Source: Megaustenia siamemsis
Lineage: Eukaryota > Mollusca > Gastropoda > Stylommatophora > Ariophantidae
NCBI GenBank assembly: GCA_032433765.1
Contig: JAVIAB010000092.1
Span: 34,717,534 to 34,781,533 of the forward strand
DNA: 64,000 bases
Direction of reading: 5' to 3'
In this document: in pieces, positions 1 to 11,150 of the stretch
How the letters are laid out: every line of letters starts with the position of its first letter
Numbering within the stretch: position 1 is the first letter of the stretch
Translations under genes and position numbers: made by a program
Notes under the pieces: generated by a model
What the model was told of the DNA's origin: nothing
Database searches by the model: none
What the model saw: the letters and a program-made list of their open reading frames with translations, nothing else

Positions 1-47
1 TTACATATGAAATACAACAGAGTGCTCAGAGAAAAGTACTAAACAGT

Positions 48-321
48 AGTAGTAAGAAGATATTGTTTTCGTCCTTCCTAAGTTAAAAACATATAGAGAA
101 GGAGAATAGGAGAAAGTCCGCAAGCTGGCGAGAGCAATAGATTTATAGACGACTAGCCGCACCTTGAACTGACCGCGGGCTGTGTCTCCCGCCATATTTG
201 AAAGTGTTTATAGCGGTTTTTTTTCCCGGTCAAGATAATAATACAGCCCCGCTCACATCCGGAAATGATTTTCATACAATTACCCGTTGCAGTACATTTT
301 CAAAGCAAGCAGATATATATA

Positions 322-415
<94 letters not shown>

Positions 416-465
416 TCTTGGTGTAAAAGAGCTATACAGTAGATAAGTAAAGAGCATTGAGCTAT
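48..465 (+). repeat. Polinton left terminal inverted repeat, outer part
   Basis: This stretch matches the reverse complement of 25340-25658 in order. Shared blocks include AGTAGTAAGAAGAT, AACATATAGAG, a TTTGAAAGTG segment, GATAATAATA, GTAAAAGAG and TTGAGCTATA. A (TA)n expansion at 312-411 replaces a short TATATACATATATA stretch of the right copy. The repeat is cut at 465 by LINE-1 and resumes at 3585. The 82-residue reading frame across it is part repeat and part microsatellite and is not a gene. Confidence 0.8.
312..411. repeat. (TA)n microsatellite
   Basis: About 100 bp of nearly pure TA with single T insertions. It sits inside the left terminal repeat and gives false reading frames of Ile-Tyr repeats on both strands. 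Confidence 0.97.
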
Positions 466-467
466 CA

Positions 468-1153
468 TCATAATTGAGTGCCGTCTCCGCAACGAAGGTT
501 GGCTACCATGGAGCGCCATTTTGCTCTATCTCTTGCTTTGATGGTGCAGGTTGTCATCGGTTGATTTGTCCATCTTTTGATGTTACTCGTCCATGTTAAT
601 CTTGGTCTGCCTCTGCCTCTTTTACCTTGTATTTTCCCCTCCAAGATCACTTTCAGTAGGCTGTTGTGTCTTTTAACATGGCCTAAGAATCGCATTTGTC
701 TTGTTCTAATTGTGTTCAGAAGTTCTCTTTTCATTTTTAGTTGTTTTAAGACTTTGTCGTTTGTTTTCTTTCCTTCCATCCAATTCTACCTATTCTTCTA
801 TATATCCACATTTCAAAGGCTTCAATTCTCTGTTCTGTTTTCTTGTCTAATGTCCATGTTTCAGCACCATATAGGAATATTGAGAAGATGTAACATTTTG
901 CTATTCTTAGTTTTAGCTCTGGTGTTATTTGTTTTGATGTTAGTATGTCCTTCATGACATTAAAATTATTTTTTGCCATTCCTATTCTTTTGTTTATTTC
1001 AGTTGTACATTTTCCATCACTGGTTATAGTATGTCCAAGGTAGTTATAGTTCTGAACTGTCTCAAGGTCTATTCCTTCAATTTTGATATCCACTTGTGGG
1101 TTTTGAGTATTTTCTTTGTTTATGATCATAGTTTTAGTCTTCTTGATATTCAT
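468..1153 (-). pseudogene. LINE-1 C-terminal region
   Basis: Two overlapping frames (746-1153 and 468-779) carry the region downstream of the reverse transcriptase. Visible are NYLGHTITSDGKC, FLYGAETWTLDKKTEQRIE, MRFLGHVKRH, and a basic GKRGRGRPRLTW segment ending near RCGDGTQL. The same C-terminal signature marks every 3' fragment of this family in the window. One frameshift around 750-780 separates the two parts. Confidence 0.9.
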
Positions 1154-1211
1154 ATCTAGTCCATATTTTATGCTTGTCGTGTTTATTTCATTAAGTAATT
1201 GTTGTAGGTCT

Positions 1212-2117
1212 TTAGGAAATTTCTGCTAGTAGTACAGTATCGTCAGCATATCTTAGGTTATTGATTATCTTTCCATTAATTTGTAGGCCTGGCATCTCTA
1301 TGATGTTTTTAAAGATTTGCTCAGTGTATAGATTGAACAAGCTTGGTGATAGGATGCATCCTTGTCTTACTCCTCTTTTTATATCAATGGGTGTAGAGAA
1401 CTCTTTGTTATATTTTATTATTGCTGTTTGCTCCCAGTATAGATTGCATATTAGTCGTATATCCATGTCATCTAGATGTATCTCTTTTAGGCATTCTATA
1501 AGTTGTTTGTGGTGTACTCTATCAAAAGCTTTGGTGTAGTCTATGAGGCAGGCATATATTGGTTTGTTTACTTCTGTGTATTTTTCTATTAATGTTCTCA
1601 TGCAGAATATGGCTTCTTTTGTCCCGCTATTTTTCCTAAATCCAAATTGCTGCTCATCTAATTCAGTATTGATTTTATTCTGAATCCTTCCTTGTATAAC
1701 TTTTAGCAAGATTTTTGTAACATGGCTCATTAGGCTTATTGTTCTAAAGTCACTGCATTCAACTGCACCATTCTTTTTAGGCAATGCAATGAAAGTTGAT
1801 GTTTTTAGTTTATTTGGTATGTATCCTGTGTGGTATATGTCGTTGCATATGTCTGTAATCACTTCAATGCCAAAATCTTCAAGTGCCTGTATCATCTCTA
1901 TCTGTATGCTTTCAGGTCCTGCTGCTTTTCCCCTTTTCATTGTTTTTATAGCTTTTTCCACCTCAGATTTTAAGATTTTATAGCCTGATGTACATTTTAT
2001 AACTGGTTTCTTGTCCCTTTGATCATGAAATAGTTCTGTTATATATTCCAGCCATCTATCTATGATATCCTTATTGTCTGTTAGCATTTTTCCTTTTTTT
2101 GTCTGCAATGCATCCAC
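1212..2117 (-). pseudogene. LINE-1 reverse transcriptase domain
   Basis: This 300-residue open stretch is a typical non-LTR reverse transcriptase. Motifs in order: KRGKAAGPESI; ALPKKNG followed by DFRTISLMSHV; QQFGFRKNSGT; LIDYTKAFDRVHH; GVRQGCILSPSLFN; and the catalytic LRYADDTVLLAE near the end. The frame breaks right after the catalytic motif and continues in another frame at 746-1153. A further linker remnant (2227-2421, lysine-rich) joins it to the endonuclease. It uses a retrotransposon RNA template and is not a host enzyme. Confidence 0.92.
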
Positions 2118-2523
2118 CTTCTGTGGCTTTTTTATTTTTATTAGTCATTCACTTTATTTCTGTGTGCATTCCTCTTAGGTCTTGTTTGCTTTCCATAGTT
2201 TCTATTTCTATACATTTTTGGCTGAGCTAGTCTTCTTTTGCCTTTTTGCACATTTTGCGTATCTCATTATCTATTTTATTGTATTGGGCAGTGTTCTTCG
2301 CTTGTCTCCTTTCTTCCATTTTTTCTAAGATGGTGTTAGATATCCATTTTTGTTTTTTGTTCTTTTCTCTTTTGGTAAGGTGTCGCAGGCTTTTTGTATG
2401 CTTTTCTTTATGCATTGCCATTTGGTTGTTACTTTTTCATCAGGATTTTCTCTTCTGTATTGTTCAATTCCTTCCTCTAGCAGCTTCTGGTATGTGTTCT
2501 TTACTTGTATTGTATAGGTATCT

Positions 2524-3574
2524 TTAATATCTTTTTTGATTTAAAGCTGTTATGTCGAGTGGGTTTGTTGATGAATTAGATTTTTGCTTGTTTCTCTTTA
2601 GTTTGATTTTCATTTTAATCATTACAGGATTGTGATCAGAATTAATATCTGCTCCTGGGTAGGTTTTGGCTTTCTTTACGCTGTTACGGAACCTTTCTTT
2701 TATCATTATGTAATCTATTTGATTCCTCTTCCTATCTCCAGGGCTTTTCCATGTGTATAGTTTCCTTTTCTCTTGCTCAAAGTAGGTGTTACATATTATC
2801 AGCCTGTTTTCTTCACAGAATTGTATTAATCTTTCTCCTCTGTCATTTCTTTTTCCTAAACCATGATTTTCTATAATGGTCTTATATCTACCTTTTCCTA
2901 CTTTAGCGTTCATGTCACCCATTACAATCAAGATGTCTGAAGATTTCACTTGCTTCATAACTTTATTTAGGTCTTCATAGTATGCCTCTATTTGTTCATC
3001 TGTGTAGTCTTGAGTCGGTGCATATGTCTGTATTATTGCTATGTCGAATGGTTTTGCTTTCAACTTGAGTAGTATAATCCTATCACTGTATGTCCAGTGG
3101 GTACTTATATATTTTTGTAGCTCTCTTTTTATCAGTATTCCTACCCCCCTTTGATGTTCTGTTGTGTTTCCTGAGTATATAAATGTATATTTTTCGTCTT
3201 CAATGTACCCACATTCTTTCCATCTAGTCTCTGATATGCCTAAAATATCTATATTTATTCGTTCTGCTTCTTGAATTAGATTTTCCAATTTCCCTTGTTG
3301 ATATAGAGTCCTAACATTCCAAGTACTTATTTTAAGATCTTTCCTCCGACATAAGTTCGAATTTCTCCGACTCTCCATGGCTTCCTCTGGACTGGTACGT
3401 GATGAGGCTCCAATCTCTTTCACGGTGGTCAGCCATGTTCGTCTTTCGTGTTCTGAACATGCTCTTGTGTACCACACACTTTGCTGTTTTCGCTTTCTGG
3501 GCCGTTGATCATTCTTGATTCCTCCGCCTCCATCCACCGTCACAGACTTTCCACATAAGGGTTGAACATACCCG
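2524..3574 (-). pseudogene. LINE-1 AP endonuclease domain
   Basis: A long open stretch encodes an exonuclease/endonuclease/phosphatase-type domain that would nick target DNA for target-primed reverse transcription. Visible motifs include LKISTWNVRTL, ILGISETRW, the GDMN motif in VMGDMNAKVGKG, and the C-terminal SDHNPVMIK with the catalytic Asp-His pair. The open frame continues to 3642, but that extension lies outside the target duplication at 3575-3584, so the first residues are host or SINE sequence. A stop near 2523 separates it from the linker and reverse transcriptase. Confidence 0.88.
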
Positions 3575-3600
3575 ATTGAGCTATACATAACGTAATTAAC

Positions 3601-3731
3601 TTTTTGGAGGAAAAGTCGCCTCCTAGCAGCAGAGCAAACCACATAACAACGAAGACACGCCCATTTAACGTCCTCTACGGGCGGATGATGTGAAAGTGTA
3701 TTTTTCAGTCATCTGGAGAACGCAAGCAAGC
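3601..3731 (+). mobile_element. SINE-D copy, 5'-truncated
   Basis: The stretch shares the 3' part of a dispersed repeat also found at 31464-31860 and 58657-58863. The common core is CAAACCACA, then ACGTCC, then GGGCGGATGA, then GAACGCA, followed by a short tetranucleotide tail, here (AGCA)n. It sits between AATTAAC (3594-3600) and AATTACA (3732-3738), which fit an imperfect target duplication. Polinton terminal repeat resumes on both sides. Confidence 0.75.
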
Positions 3732-3870
3732 AATTACATTCATGTTGTGCGATAAGGAGGTATTGTTCAATACCCTCCCTTCCTGGCGCCAGCCTAGCTT
3801 GGGTGGGACAAGGGTCGATGATCTCGAATTTCAGTAACGATCTCTGGGTAATTATAAAGGAATTGCGACA
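3732..3870 (+). repeat. Polinton left terminal inverted repeat, inner part
   Basis: It matches the reverse complement of about 25170-25305. Shared blocks include ATGTTGT.CGAT, CCTGG.GCCAGCCTAGC, GACAAGGGTCGATG and a TTCAGT..GATCTCT segment. Similarity fades near 3870. From there to 4040 no gene is seen before the ATPase frame. Confidence 0.82.
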
Positions 3871-4040
3871 GGTTTCTGTGTAAGTTAACGAGGTGTCTCT
3901 CTATGTGCTAATAGACAGTACAACATCGATTAATATCACTACTAACGGTCTCTATACTCATTTACCGTGTATGTGGCTTGCGTCCCCACTGTGTAAGTTA
4001 TAAAATAACAATATAAATATACATCGTATCAGTTATAGGT

Positions 4041-4615
4041 ATGGATCAAACCAGGAAATATACGTTTACCGCTTTAATCGCAGGTCGAATTGGTTGTGAA
4101 AAGACCGTCTTTGTTTGGACTTTTCTGGAGCATGTGTCAAAGATGGTCATTCCTGAGGAAATCTTCTACAGATATGGTGAGTGGCAAAAGATATACGAGA
4201 CTATGGTGCTGTTCTGTTTAACGAAGGGCTTCACGACATGGAACAATGACGAGGAAATATGAGACTTCTGGTGATCATAGACGATTTGTTGGACGAAACT
4301 GACGCGGTAGGGTCACGAAAGTATTTACTGAATGTAGTCATCACGGGATCATGTTTATTGTACAAGATCTATTTGAGAAAAATGAGGAGCAGAGAACGAT
4401 ATGTCTCAACAGTCACTATAAAGTCCTCTTTAAAAACCTACCAGACAGATTATTCACTTAGCAAAGCAGATGCACCCGAGTCGCGTGTCGTATATTCAGG
4501 ACAGTTTTAAGGACGCGACGTCGGCTCCACGCGGGTATTTATAACTTGACCTCCGACAGGAAACACCAGACTACTTAATAAGACTATGCGCCAATATTTT
4601 TTCCTAAAGAAAATC
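4041..4615 (+). pseudogene. Polinton packaging ATPase (FtsK/HerA-A32 type)
   Basis: This family powers genome packaging into virus-like particles. The first frame (4041-4262) begins MDQTRKYTFTALIAGRIGCEKT. The last part is a Walker A loop in which the glycine before Lys-Thr is Glu. It is followed by a segment ending YGEWQKIYETM. A second frame from 4259 opens with LLVIIDDLLDETD, a clear Walker B motif. The C-terminal part continues in a third frame (about 4395-4610), with MHPSRVSYIQDSF then LDLRQETPD. At least two frameshifts, several stops and the changed Walker A show it is inactive. Assignment rests on recognised motif order. Confidence 0.75.
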
Positions 4616-4637
4616 ATATTGTCTTCGTCCCCAAGTA

Positions 4638-4905
4638 ATGAACATGGCCGAGTCGGTGAAAAGACACGGTGAGATGTTGCGCTTTCTGTGCTGCGCTAAA
4701 TCAGCAGTAGGAAAGGCTGTGATGAAAACAGGATCTACTGATCTCATAAGAACTCTGTGCGTATGATGCCACAACGTATTAAATCGTAACGTGCAGCTCA
4801 CACCAGTTTAGAATAGACGGTTGCGTCGCCATAAACACGACCTATGGATTCTCGATCGAAAAGACAACTGTAAAAAGGATAAAACATATATTGCAGAAGG
4901 ATTGA
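4638..4905 (+). pseudogene. Small basic Polinton protein, split by a LINE
   Basis: The frame starts MNMAESVKRHGEMLRFL and continues with RTLCV, then after a stop NVLNRNVQLTP and RRLRRHKHDLW. The pattern (short N-terminal helix, cysteine, then a basic arginine/lysine region and a Gly/Ala-rich hydrophobic end) occurs in the gene that follows the ATPase in related invertebrate elements. The hydrophobic end appears at 5711-5768 (GFIGALIKPVLGILGA) after LINE-5, so the LINE cut this gene near its 3' end. Its function is not established; a membrane-active or minor structural role is only a guess. Confidence 0.55.
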
Positions 4906-5710
4906 TTCATCAATATCATCAAGTACCAAGCCTGCTGGCGTAGGTGATCATGTCTTTCCACAATTTTCGATCTCGACAGTTATTTATCATTTATGTTATT
5001 GACCTTCTGCCAAGCCATTCTCCTAAGCTGTCTGGTGTGTTTTCTTTTTGCTTACCTCTATCTCTTCGTCTCTGAATTTTCCCAGTTGTTACAATATATT
5101 CCATATGTTCTCTTCTCATTACATGGCCCAAAAAATGATGATTTTTGTCTTCCTAATATTGGAAATCAGCTCTCTTTTTGTTTTGGTCTCTTTTGGAACG
5201 TTTTCTTTACTCTTCTTAGCTGGCAATGGTATTCTCAACATTCTTTTGTAAAACCACATTTCTACAGACTCCAGTGATTTTCTTGTGTGCTGTCCGATTG
5301 CCCATGATTCACATCCATATGTTAAGACTGGCTCTACATAAAATTTAAGAACTTTTTTTCTTGTTTATGTTGTCAAAAAAATGGATTGCATAGTATCTTC
5401 TTCATTTTTTGGAAAGCTGCTTTTGTCTGAGCCATTCTGTTGTATATAGTCCGTCTGAGATTAACAAAGTTCCTAAATATTTAAATTCATTTACCTGTTT
5501 TAATATTGTTCCACTTGTCTTTATTTTGCATTGAGGTGATGTCTTTTTCTTTGTTGTTACCATTACTTCTGTCTTTTTGCTATTAAGGCTGAATCCTTTA
5601 TTTTTGCTTTCTTTCACTATAATGTCTAACATTTCTTGTAACTCATTTTCACTCTTAGCGATTAAGATTGTATCATCAACATACCTTAGATTATTACATT
5701 ATGACCATCG
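4906..5710 (-). mobile_element. LINE-5 fragment, 5'-truncated
   Basis: Minus-strand C-terminal LINE sequence with a CATCAATATCATC start (the trinucleotide tail reversed). It includes the frame at 5402-5632 with LNSKKTEVMVTTKK and NEFKYLGTLLISDG. The same family recurs at 44510-45420 and 57306-57775. It lies between the two halves of the small basic Polinton gene. No clean target duplication could be read. Confidence 0.82.
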
Positions 5711-5831
5711 ATTATTGGATTTATAGGTGCGTTAATTAAACCAGTACTGGGAATCCTCGGCGCATAATTATCGAAAAGAAAATGATTTGTCCTTGTATGC
5801 TAATCTGTTAATCACCAACGACAACAAGATC

Positions 5832-6190
5832 CATATACAACACCTAAGTTACTAAAATACAGCTTAGGAGATCTGGATACTCAAATGGAACAAGTCCTGA
5901 AAAGAGAAGACATGTTACCGCGCGACAAAGCCAGACTGTATTAACAAATGTTACAACAGTATCTGAAGCGTCTCGATCAGTACAGATACTAACCTCTAAG
6001 CGTTGTGGACATCAAGCACTAACCGCCGCCAGTATTATCGCAAGCCTGCGGATCGCTAACAACACTACCAACCGCGGTACTTAAAGATGACAACAAAAGT
6101 CCTCAGTCTGAGCCCGGAGCTACTAGGCAGATGAAGAAGGTCGATGACAAAGAATATGCGTCCACGTACAGACTCAAGAAAAAAAGAAAA
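5832..6190 (+). pseudogene. Helical Polinton protein remnant
   Basis: An open stretch reads KLLKYSLGDLDTQMEQVL then KREDMLPRDKARLY, a stop, and QMLQQYLKRLDQYR. The charged heptad-like pattern suggests alpha-helix. A conserved gene with the same opening occurs between the small basic protein and the integrase in related elements, from recollection of the family. A lysine-rich tail follows near 6140-6200. Function unknown. Confidence 0.45.
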
Positions 6191-6199
6191 AGTAAGATT

Positions 6200-7320
6200 T
6201 CTACGCCAAAATGAGACACAGTAGATAAGATGCTAATAAGCAGTTACTACGATCCGAAGCGACCGGGTGCATACAGTGGTGTGGGCTGATTGCAACATAG
6301 CACAAAACTAAAATCTGCAAAGGTTAAAGAATGGCTAATCGACAGACGACGTACACCCTACACAAACCAATCCGTCGATGGTTTAAGAGATGCGCTATCA
6401 ATTTGGGTGATATGAACCATCAATATCAAGCTGTTCTGATCGATCTAAGACAACTAAGAGCATACAACGATGAGCACTCGTATCTCATCACGTGTATTTA
6501 TGATTTTTCCAAGCTTGATTGGTTAGTTCCGATACAGTCAAAAACAGCAAAACATCTAATGTAGATGGTGAGGCAGGTCGGATAATATTTGCCATCAAGA
6601 AACCAATAATTTTTCAAAAGGAGCAATGATCCAAATTTGTAAACAAAATCTTCCTCAAATATCTCTGGGACGAAAATGTGTTTTTTTTTTCACTACGGAG
6701 AACGAGGATATAAAGGCAGCCGTTGTGGAACGTTTAACCGTACTTTAAAAAAGAAAATTTGACGACTTTTTAAGAAAACTGACAAACGGTGATATATTGA
6801 AATTTTGCGGTTACTAATGCGAAACTACAATCACTATTCATTTCTTGGGAGTATTGAAATGGCGCCTGAACAGGTTAAATAAGAAAATCAACAGCAAGTG
6901 TGGAACACATTGTATAATAAACTGTCTTAATCAGGGAGGGACAAAAGTCATCCGATGAATAAAGAGGGAGATTGAGTAAGGATAGTTCAATCCGGAGCTA
7001 ATTTTTAAAAAGTGGTATACGTCATCGTGGACAGGTGAACTGTTTACGGCCAGTCATATAAATAAAACCACATCGGTAAAATATGGGCTAAAGGATGATA
7101 CGGATTAAGAGCTGAAAGGTTCATTTTGCATCGATGACCTACAGAAAGTCGGCGATAAACAGGTGTATTGTATAAAAAGTATTCTACTAAAACCTATAGG
7201 GGTGGGCGGAGCTAAAGAGTATTTAGTCAAATGGTTCGGGTATAATTCGTCATTCTACAGCTGGTATACCTGCCAAGCATATATCGAGAAATATCGACTG
7301 ATGCAGAGATGGAGCTAGAG
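6200..7320 (+). pseudogene. Polinton integrase with chromodomain-like tail
   Basis: A retroviral-type (rve, DDE) integrase remnant. The N-terminal part reads SYYDPKRPGAYSG, then a frameshift into the longest frame, 6331-6564, with TYTLHKPIRRWFKR, HQYQAVLIDLRQLRAYND and LITCIYDFSK. The aspartate in LIDL fits the first catalytic position. The second is not readable. The glutamate region survives as AAVVERL near 6718. Further on, ENQQQVWNTLYN is visible near 6880-6915. At 7214-7265 the frame reads KEYLVKWFGYNSSFYSW, a chromodomain-like core that would guide target choice. Several frameshifts and stops make it inactive. Confidence 0.8.
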
Positions 7321-8351
7321 GAAAATGTTGAAGATCCAGTACTTCGAAAACTTGAGCGAGAATCAGAGGGAGGGGAAAGAGGGGAGAGAGCATCGCTGTG
7401 GCCGTTTTTTTTTTCTGAAAATTACTTTCCCGACTAGAGCTTGTGTTCCTGTGTCAGATTGTGGTTATATAAGTTGTCATCGCCGTGTCCCTGTTCATTT
7501 TGACTCCGGAAGGCTCAAATCTCCAACATGCTCAGTAACGCGTATGGATGTGGACTGTACATCTGTGTATTTTCTACTGATTAAAACCCGAGGAGTATAC
7601 ATGCAAAGGGTTCTAAGTCTTTTATGTCATCTACCAGACAATACATAAGCGATCAAGTCCTGTATCGACTAATACGTCCATTGCTATCGTTGTAGCCCTT
7701 AAGAAATACATCAGTGGCTACAAATACATCAGATAAGTCTAGACATGTAATCCAACATATTTGTAAAGTAAACCGGACTACACCGGCTCTATAATCTCAC
7801 AAATATTATAAAAGGCGTGGGTGAGAATGCTCCAGTCACACCTCACTTATCGCTTAGATACCTAAAGGGCTGATAAACAACACGGCTGCACCAGTTGTCA
7901 GTGTAACAACTAACTGCATTTACGTAAACGCAGATCGTGAAATGGTACAACCCATTGGCTGCAGGCTAAATGTGGCGTCTGTGTCTTCATGCAGAGGGTC
8001 GACTATGATTCGTGGTTGAAATTTTGTCGGGATATGAGAATTATAGTATTCCATCAAGATCGCGATCACGTTGAAACATTCAGAATTTGAAAACCTCGTG
8101 GCTATGCACGTCGAATTACTGGCTGAGTTTGATCATCTCGAAGCTAATTCAACAACACCCCAGCCTCATCCCGTGAAATACCTGACAATCACATCAGATC
8201 ACAGACCCACAGTAATGACACCAGGAAGCCTTATTCGATAGATAATGGGTTTTACAGGGCTTTTGTCTACGATACTGACAACATTTAAAACATTCACCCA
8301 ATAACAGCGTTTGCTCCAGGCCATCTTAGAAGTAAAAAGATTAAGAATAGA
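7321..8351 (+). other. Polinton interior, unassigned
   Basis: About 1 kb after the integrase. Short open stretches occur, for example 7325-7648 (107 residues, no recognised motif), one near 7985-8085 reading VDYDSWLKFCRDM, and one near 8090-8240. By position this could hold a capsid or accessory gene, but no capsid motif was recognised. Confidence 0.4.
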
Positions 8352-8363
8352 CTATCATACACT
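8352..8363. repeat. Target-site duplication of LINE-2, left copy
   Basis: CTATCATACACT is repeated exactly at 11686-11697, on the other side of LINE-2. Confidence 0.9.
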
Positions 8364-8371
8364 CATCATCA

Positions 8372-9207
8372 TCATCGTGTGCTATACCGGTTGGCGTAGG
8401 CGATCATGTACCTCCACAATCTTCTATCTACAGTGCATCGAATCAGTTCTGTTGTTGACTGTTTTCCATGCCATGACACCAAGCTATCCAGTATTTTCTC
8501 TCTTTGTCGTCCGCGATCTCTCTTTCCTTTTATTTTGCCAGTTGTAACCAAGTATTCCAACTTTCCTCTTCCCATGATGCGTCCGAAAAATGTTGATTGC
8601 TTCATTCTGATGTTTTTAAGAGCTCCCTTTTTGTGTTGCCTATTTGAGAACTTCCTCAAAGGTCTTTTTAGCTGTCCAGGGAACTTTCAACATTCTTCTG
8701 AGATCCCATCTCTGTGGCCACAAATCGTCTTTTCATTTGTTTGCTTATTGTCCATGATTCGCTTCCATAGCTCAGAATTGGTTCTATATAGCACCGATGA
8801 ACTCTCGTTCTCATTTTTATTGACATAGATTTGTTGCATAAGATATTTTTCAATTTCTGAAATGCTATTTTGGCCTGAGTTATTCTGCTTTTTATTTCTG
8901 TGGTGCATCTACCATCTGATGTTATTATTGTGCCCAAGTATTTGAAACGTTGCACTTGTTTCAGTTTTGTCTCGTTTATTTGTATGCTGCATGATGGTGA
9001 TGATTGTTTCTTCGATATAACCATTACGTCTGTTTTCTTACTATTCAGACTGATACCTTCCTTGTTGCTTTCTTTTACTATTATGTCTATCATTTTTTGT
9101 AGTTCGTTCTCTGTCTCTGCTATTAAGACTGTGTCATCCGCATATCGCAAATTATTTATGTTGCGGCCGTTGACTTCAATTCCTTTTTTGTCTACTATTG
9201 ACCTCAT
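8372..9207 (-). pseudogene. LINE-2 C-terminal region with catalytic YADD
   Basis: The frame 8668-9207 contains NLRYADDTVLIAETENELQ, LNSKKTDVMVISKKQ, RFKYLGTIITSDGRC and ILSYGSESWTISKQMKRR. 8372-8659 continues with KRDRGRQREKILDSLVSWH. This end-signature identifies all LINE-2 fragments here (13620-14190, 26860-27130, 30747-32338, 55675-55890). Confidence 0.88.
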
Positions 9208-10091
9208 AATATGTTCGCTGTAAAGTAAAACAAATCCAATGACAGAACACAGCCTTGTCTCACTCCTTGTTTTATAAATTGGAATTGTCCTGTTTGGTTG
9301 TTAATTCGTATAGCTGCTGTTTGTTGCCAGTACATGTTTTTTATGATTCGTAGATACTTGCCATCAATGTTTAATTTCTCCAGCATATTTATTATTTCCA
9401 CATGCATTACTTTGTCAAATACTTTCGTGTAGTCTATAAAGCACATATATAGATCTTTCTTTACCTCTATAGATCTTTCTATTAATGTTCTTAAGATGTA
9501 TATTGCATTATTGGTGCCCTTTCCTTCCACAAATCCACATTGTTCCTCACTTATTTCTGGTTTTATTTTGATCCTTACACGTATCATAATTATTCTTAGT
9601 AATTTTTTAGTCATATGGCTCATGAGACTAATAGTGTGATGGTCTTCACAATCAGTGGCGCCTGACTTCTTCGGTATGGCTACAAAGATAGATTTTAGTA
9701 GATCTTCGTGTATGTGTCCAGTTTTATATATGTCATTGAGTAATGTTGTTATGACTTGTACTCCCAGCTCTCCTAATGCATTTATCTCTTAGATTGTTAT
9801 ATTGCCAGGACCTGAAGTTTTGCCTCTTTTCATGTGTTGAATTGCGTCCTCCACTTCACTTTGCATTATTGGTGGTCCTGTGTCTTCACGTGAATTAGTT
9901 AATTCTGGCCTTTCGTCATCATAGAGTTGACTGATATATTCTTTCCATCTTTCCATTGTCTTCTTCTGTCCCATTATTATATTTCCTTCCTTTGATTTCA
10001 CACATCCTGAAACTTTGACTTCTTTTCTTCCTGTTAATTCATTTAACTGATTGTGCATAAATTTTGATTCTTTCTGTTGTTCTTTTTCCAT
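9204..10091 (-). pseudogene. LINE-2 reverse transcriptase domain
   Basis: Two frames carry it. 9789-10091 has MKRGKTSGPGNITI preceded by a connector with WKEYISQLYDDERPEL. 9204-9623 has EEQCGFVEGKGT, CFIDYTKVFDKV and IKQGVRQGCVLSLDLF. The catalytic LRYADDTVLIAE follows in the next frame, within 8668-9207. Breaks lie near 9207 and 9620-9790. Confidence 0.88.
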
Positions 10092-10493
10092 TGCTTCACA
10101 TTTCTGTTTTAACCATGCTTCCTATACTTCTCTGCACTTGTTTTGGATCTCTTTGTGCAATATGTTGTATGTCCGTTCTTCTTTCTAATGTTTTCTTCTT
10201 TCGTCCATTAGTTGTAATATTTCTTCTGTCATCCATTTCTTTTTGTTGATTCTTTTAGTCACTGGTATAACTTCTTTTCATGTTTGTTGAATCGATTGTT
10301 TGAGCATTTCCCACTGCTCCTGGATGTCTGTATTTTCTCAATAGCATTATATATATGTTGTAATACCGTGCTATACTTATCACTCATCTGTTTATCTATT
10401 CTTAGCATATCTAGTTCTAATTTTATATTTTTTGGTGATTTCTGTGCCTTCCGCAGTTTTATTCTTATCTTTCCAACTACTGGTACATGGTCA

Positions 10494-11150
10494 CTATTGC
10501 AATCTGCACCTGGCCTTGTATTTAGCAGATGTTAGCCCATTCCTGAATCTTCTCTGTACCAGTATAAAATCAATTTGATTGTGTACTATTTTGTCTGGGC
10601 TTTGCCATGTCCATAGTCGCCTAAGGTGTTGTTTGAACCAGGTTTTACCTATAATCATTTCATGTGTCTTTGCCCAATCTATCAATCTATCCCCTCTGTC
10701 ATTCGTCTCTCTAAGGCCACGCCCCCCAGTCACATTTTGCACTTTAGCTGTTCCTACCTTTGCATTGAATTCCCCTAATATAATAGTTATTTCTTGGGAT
10801 TTACGCTGTTCCATGGTCGCCTCTAGCTCCTCGTAAAAAGTGTCAATGTCTTCTTCTTCGCTATTACTTGATGGTGCATAAACTTGAATGATGTTGATAT
10901 CCATTAGTCTGCCTCTCAATTTTACTAGCAGAATGCTGTCTGATACTGGCCAAAATCCTTTCACTGTTTTGCTTCTTTTTCTATCTAAAATGATGCCTAA
11001 TCCCTCTTTCGTGTGTTGTTCCCCCAGAGTAAATTACATTTCCACTGTCGCGTTGTAAGAACCTGCTCCTTTCCATCTCATTTCACATAGTCCCAAGATG
11101 TTCAATTTCATCTTCTTCATTTCTTGACTGATGTTTTCTAGTTTTCCAAC
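10494..11150 (-). pseudogene. LINE-2 AP endonuclease domain
   Basis: The open frame 10494-10964 contains LRGRLMDINIIQVYAP, IILGEFNAKVGTA, NDRGDRLIDWA and LWTWQSPD with HNQIDFILVQRRFR. These are endonuclease core motifs, with Glu in place of the usual Asp in the GDFN-type motif. The N-terminal part, about 10990-11150, is frameshifted. A second copy of the same region is at 33786-34091. Confidence 0.85.

Larger units (their letters stand above)
466..3574 (-). mobile_element. LINE-1: near full-length RTE-like non-LTR retrotransposon
   Basis: Read on the minus strand it has a short leader, an AP endonuclease domain, a reverse transcriptase domain and a conserved C-terminal region, then a short ATGATGATT-type tail at the left edge. 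It is 3.1 kb long. The 10-bp direct repeat ATTGAGCTAT flanks it at 456-465 and 3575-3584, so both ends are defined. Size, single-ORF plan and trinucleotide tail fit the RTE clade, but the clade is an inference from structure. The target lies inside the Polinton terminal repeat. Fragments of the same family recur at 27195-28700, 29885-30540, 37230-38990, 47925-48530, 56390-58258 and 58985-59680. Confidence 0.9.

Noticed and set aside
198..519. Ile-Tyr repeat proteins on both strands
   Set aside because: Translation of the (TA)n run at 312-411 and flanking terminal repeat. The same applies at 45089-45274.
577..957. 126-residue plus-strand hydrophobic frame and similar Phe/Leu-rich frames (8406-8828, 39899-40581)
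   Set aside because: They are antisense shadows of LINE coding sequence, whose A-rich sense strand gives T-rich hydrophobic complements.
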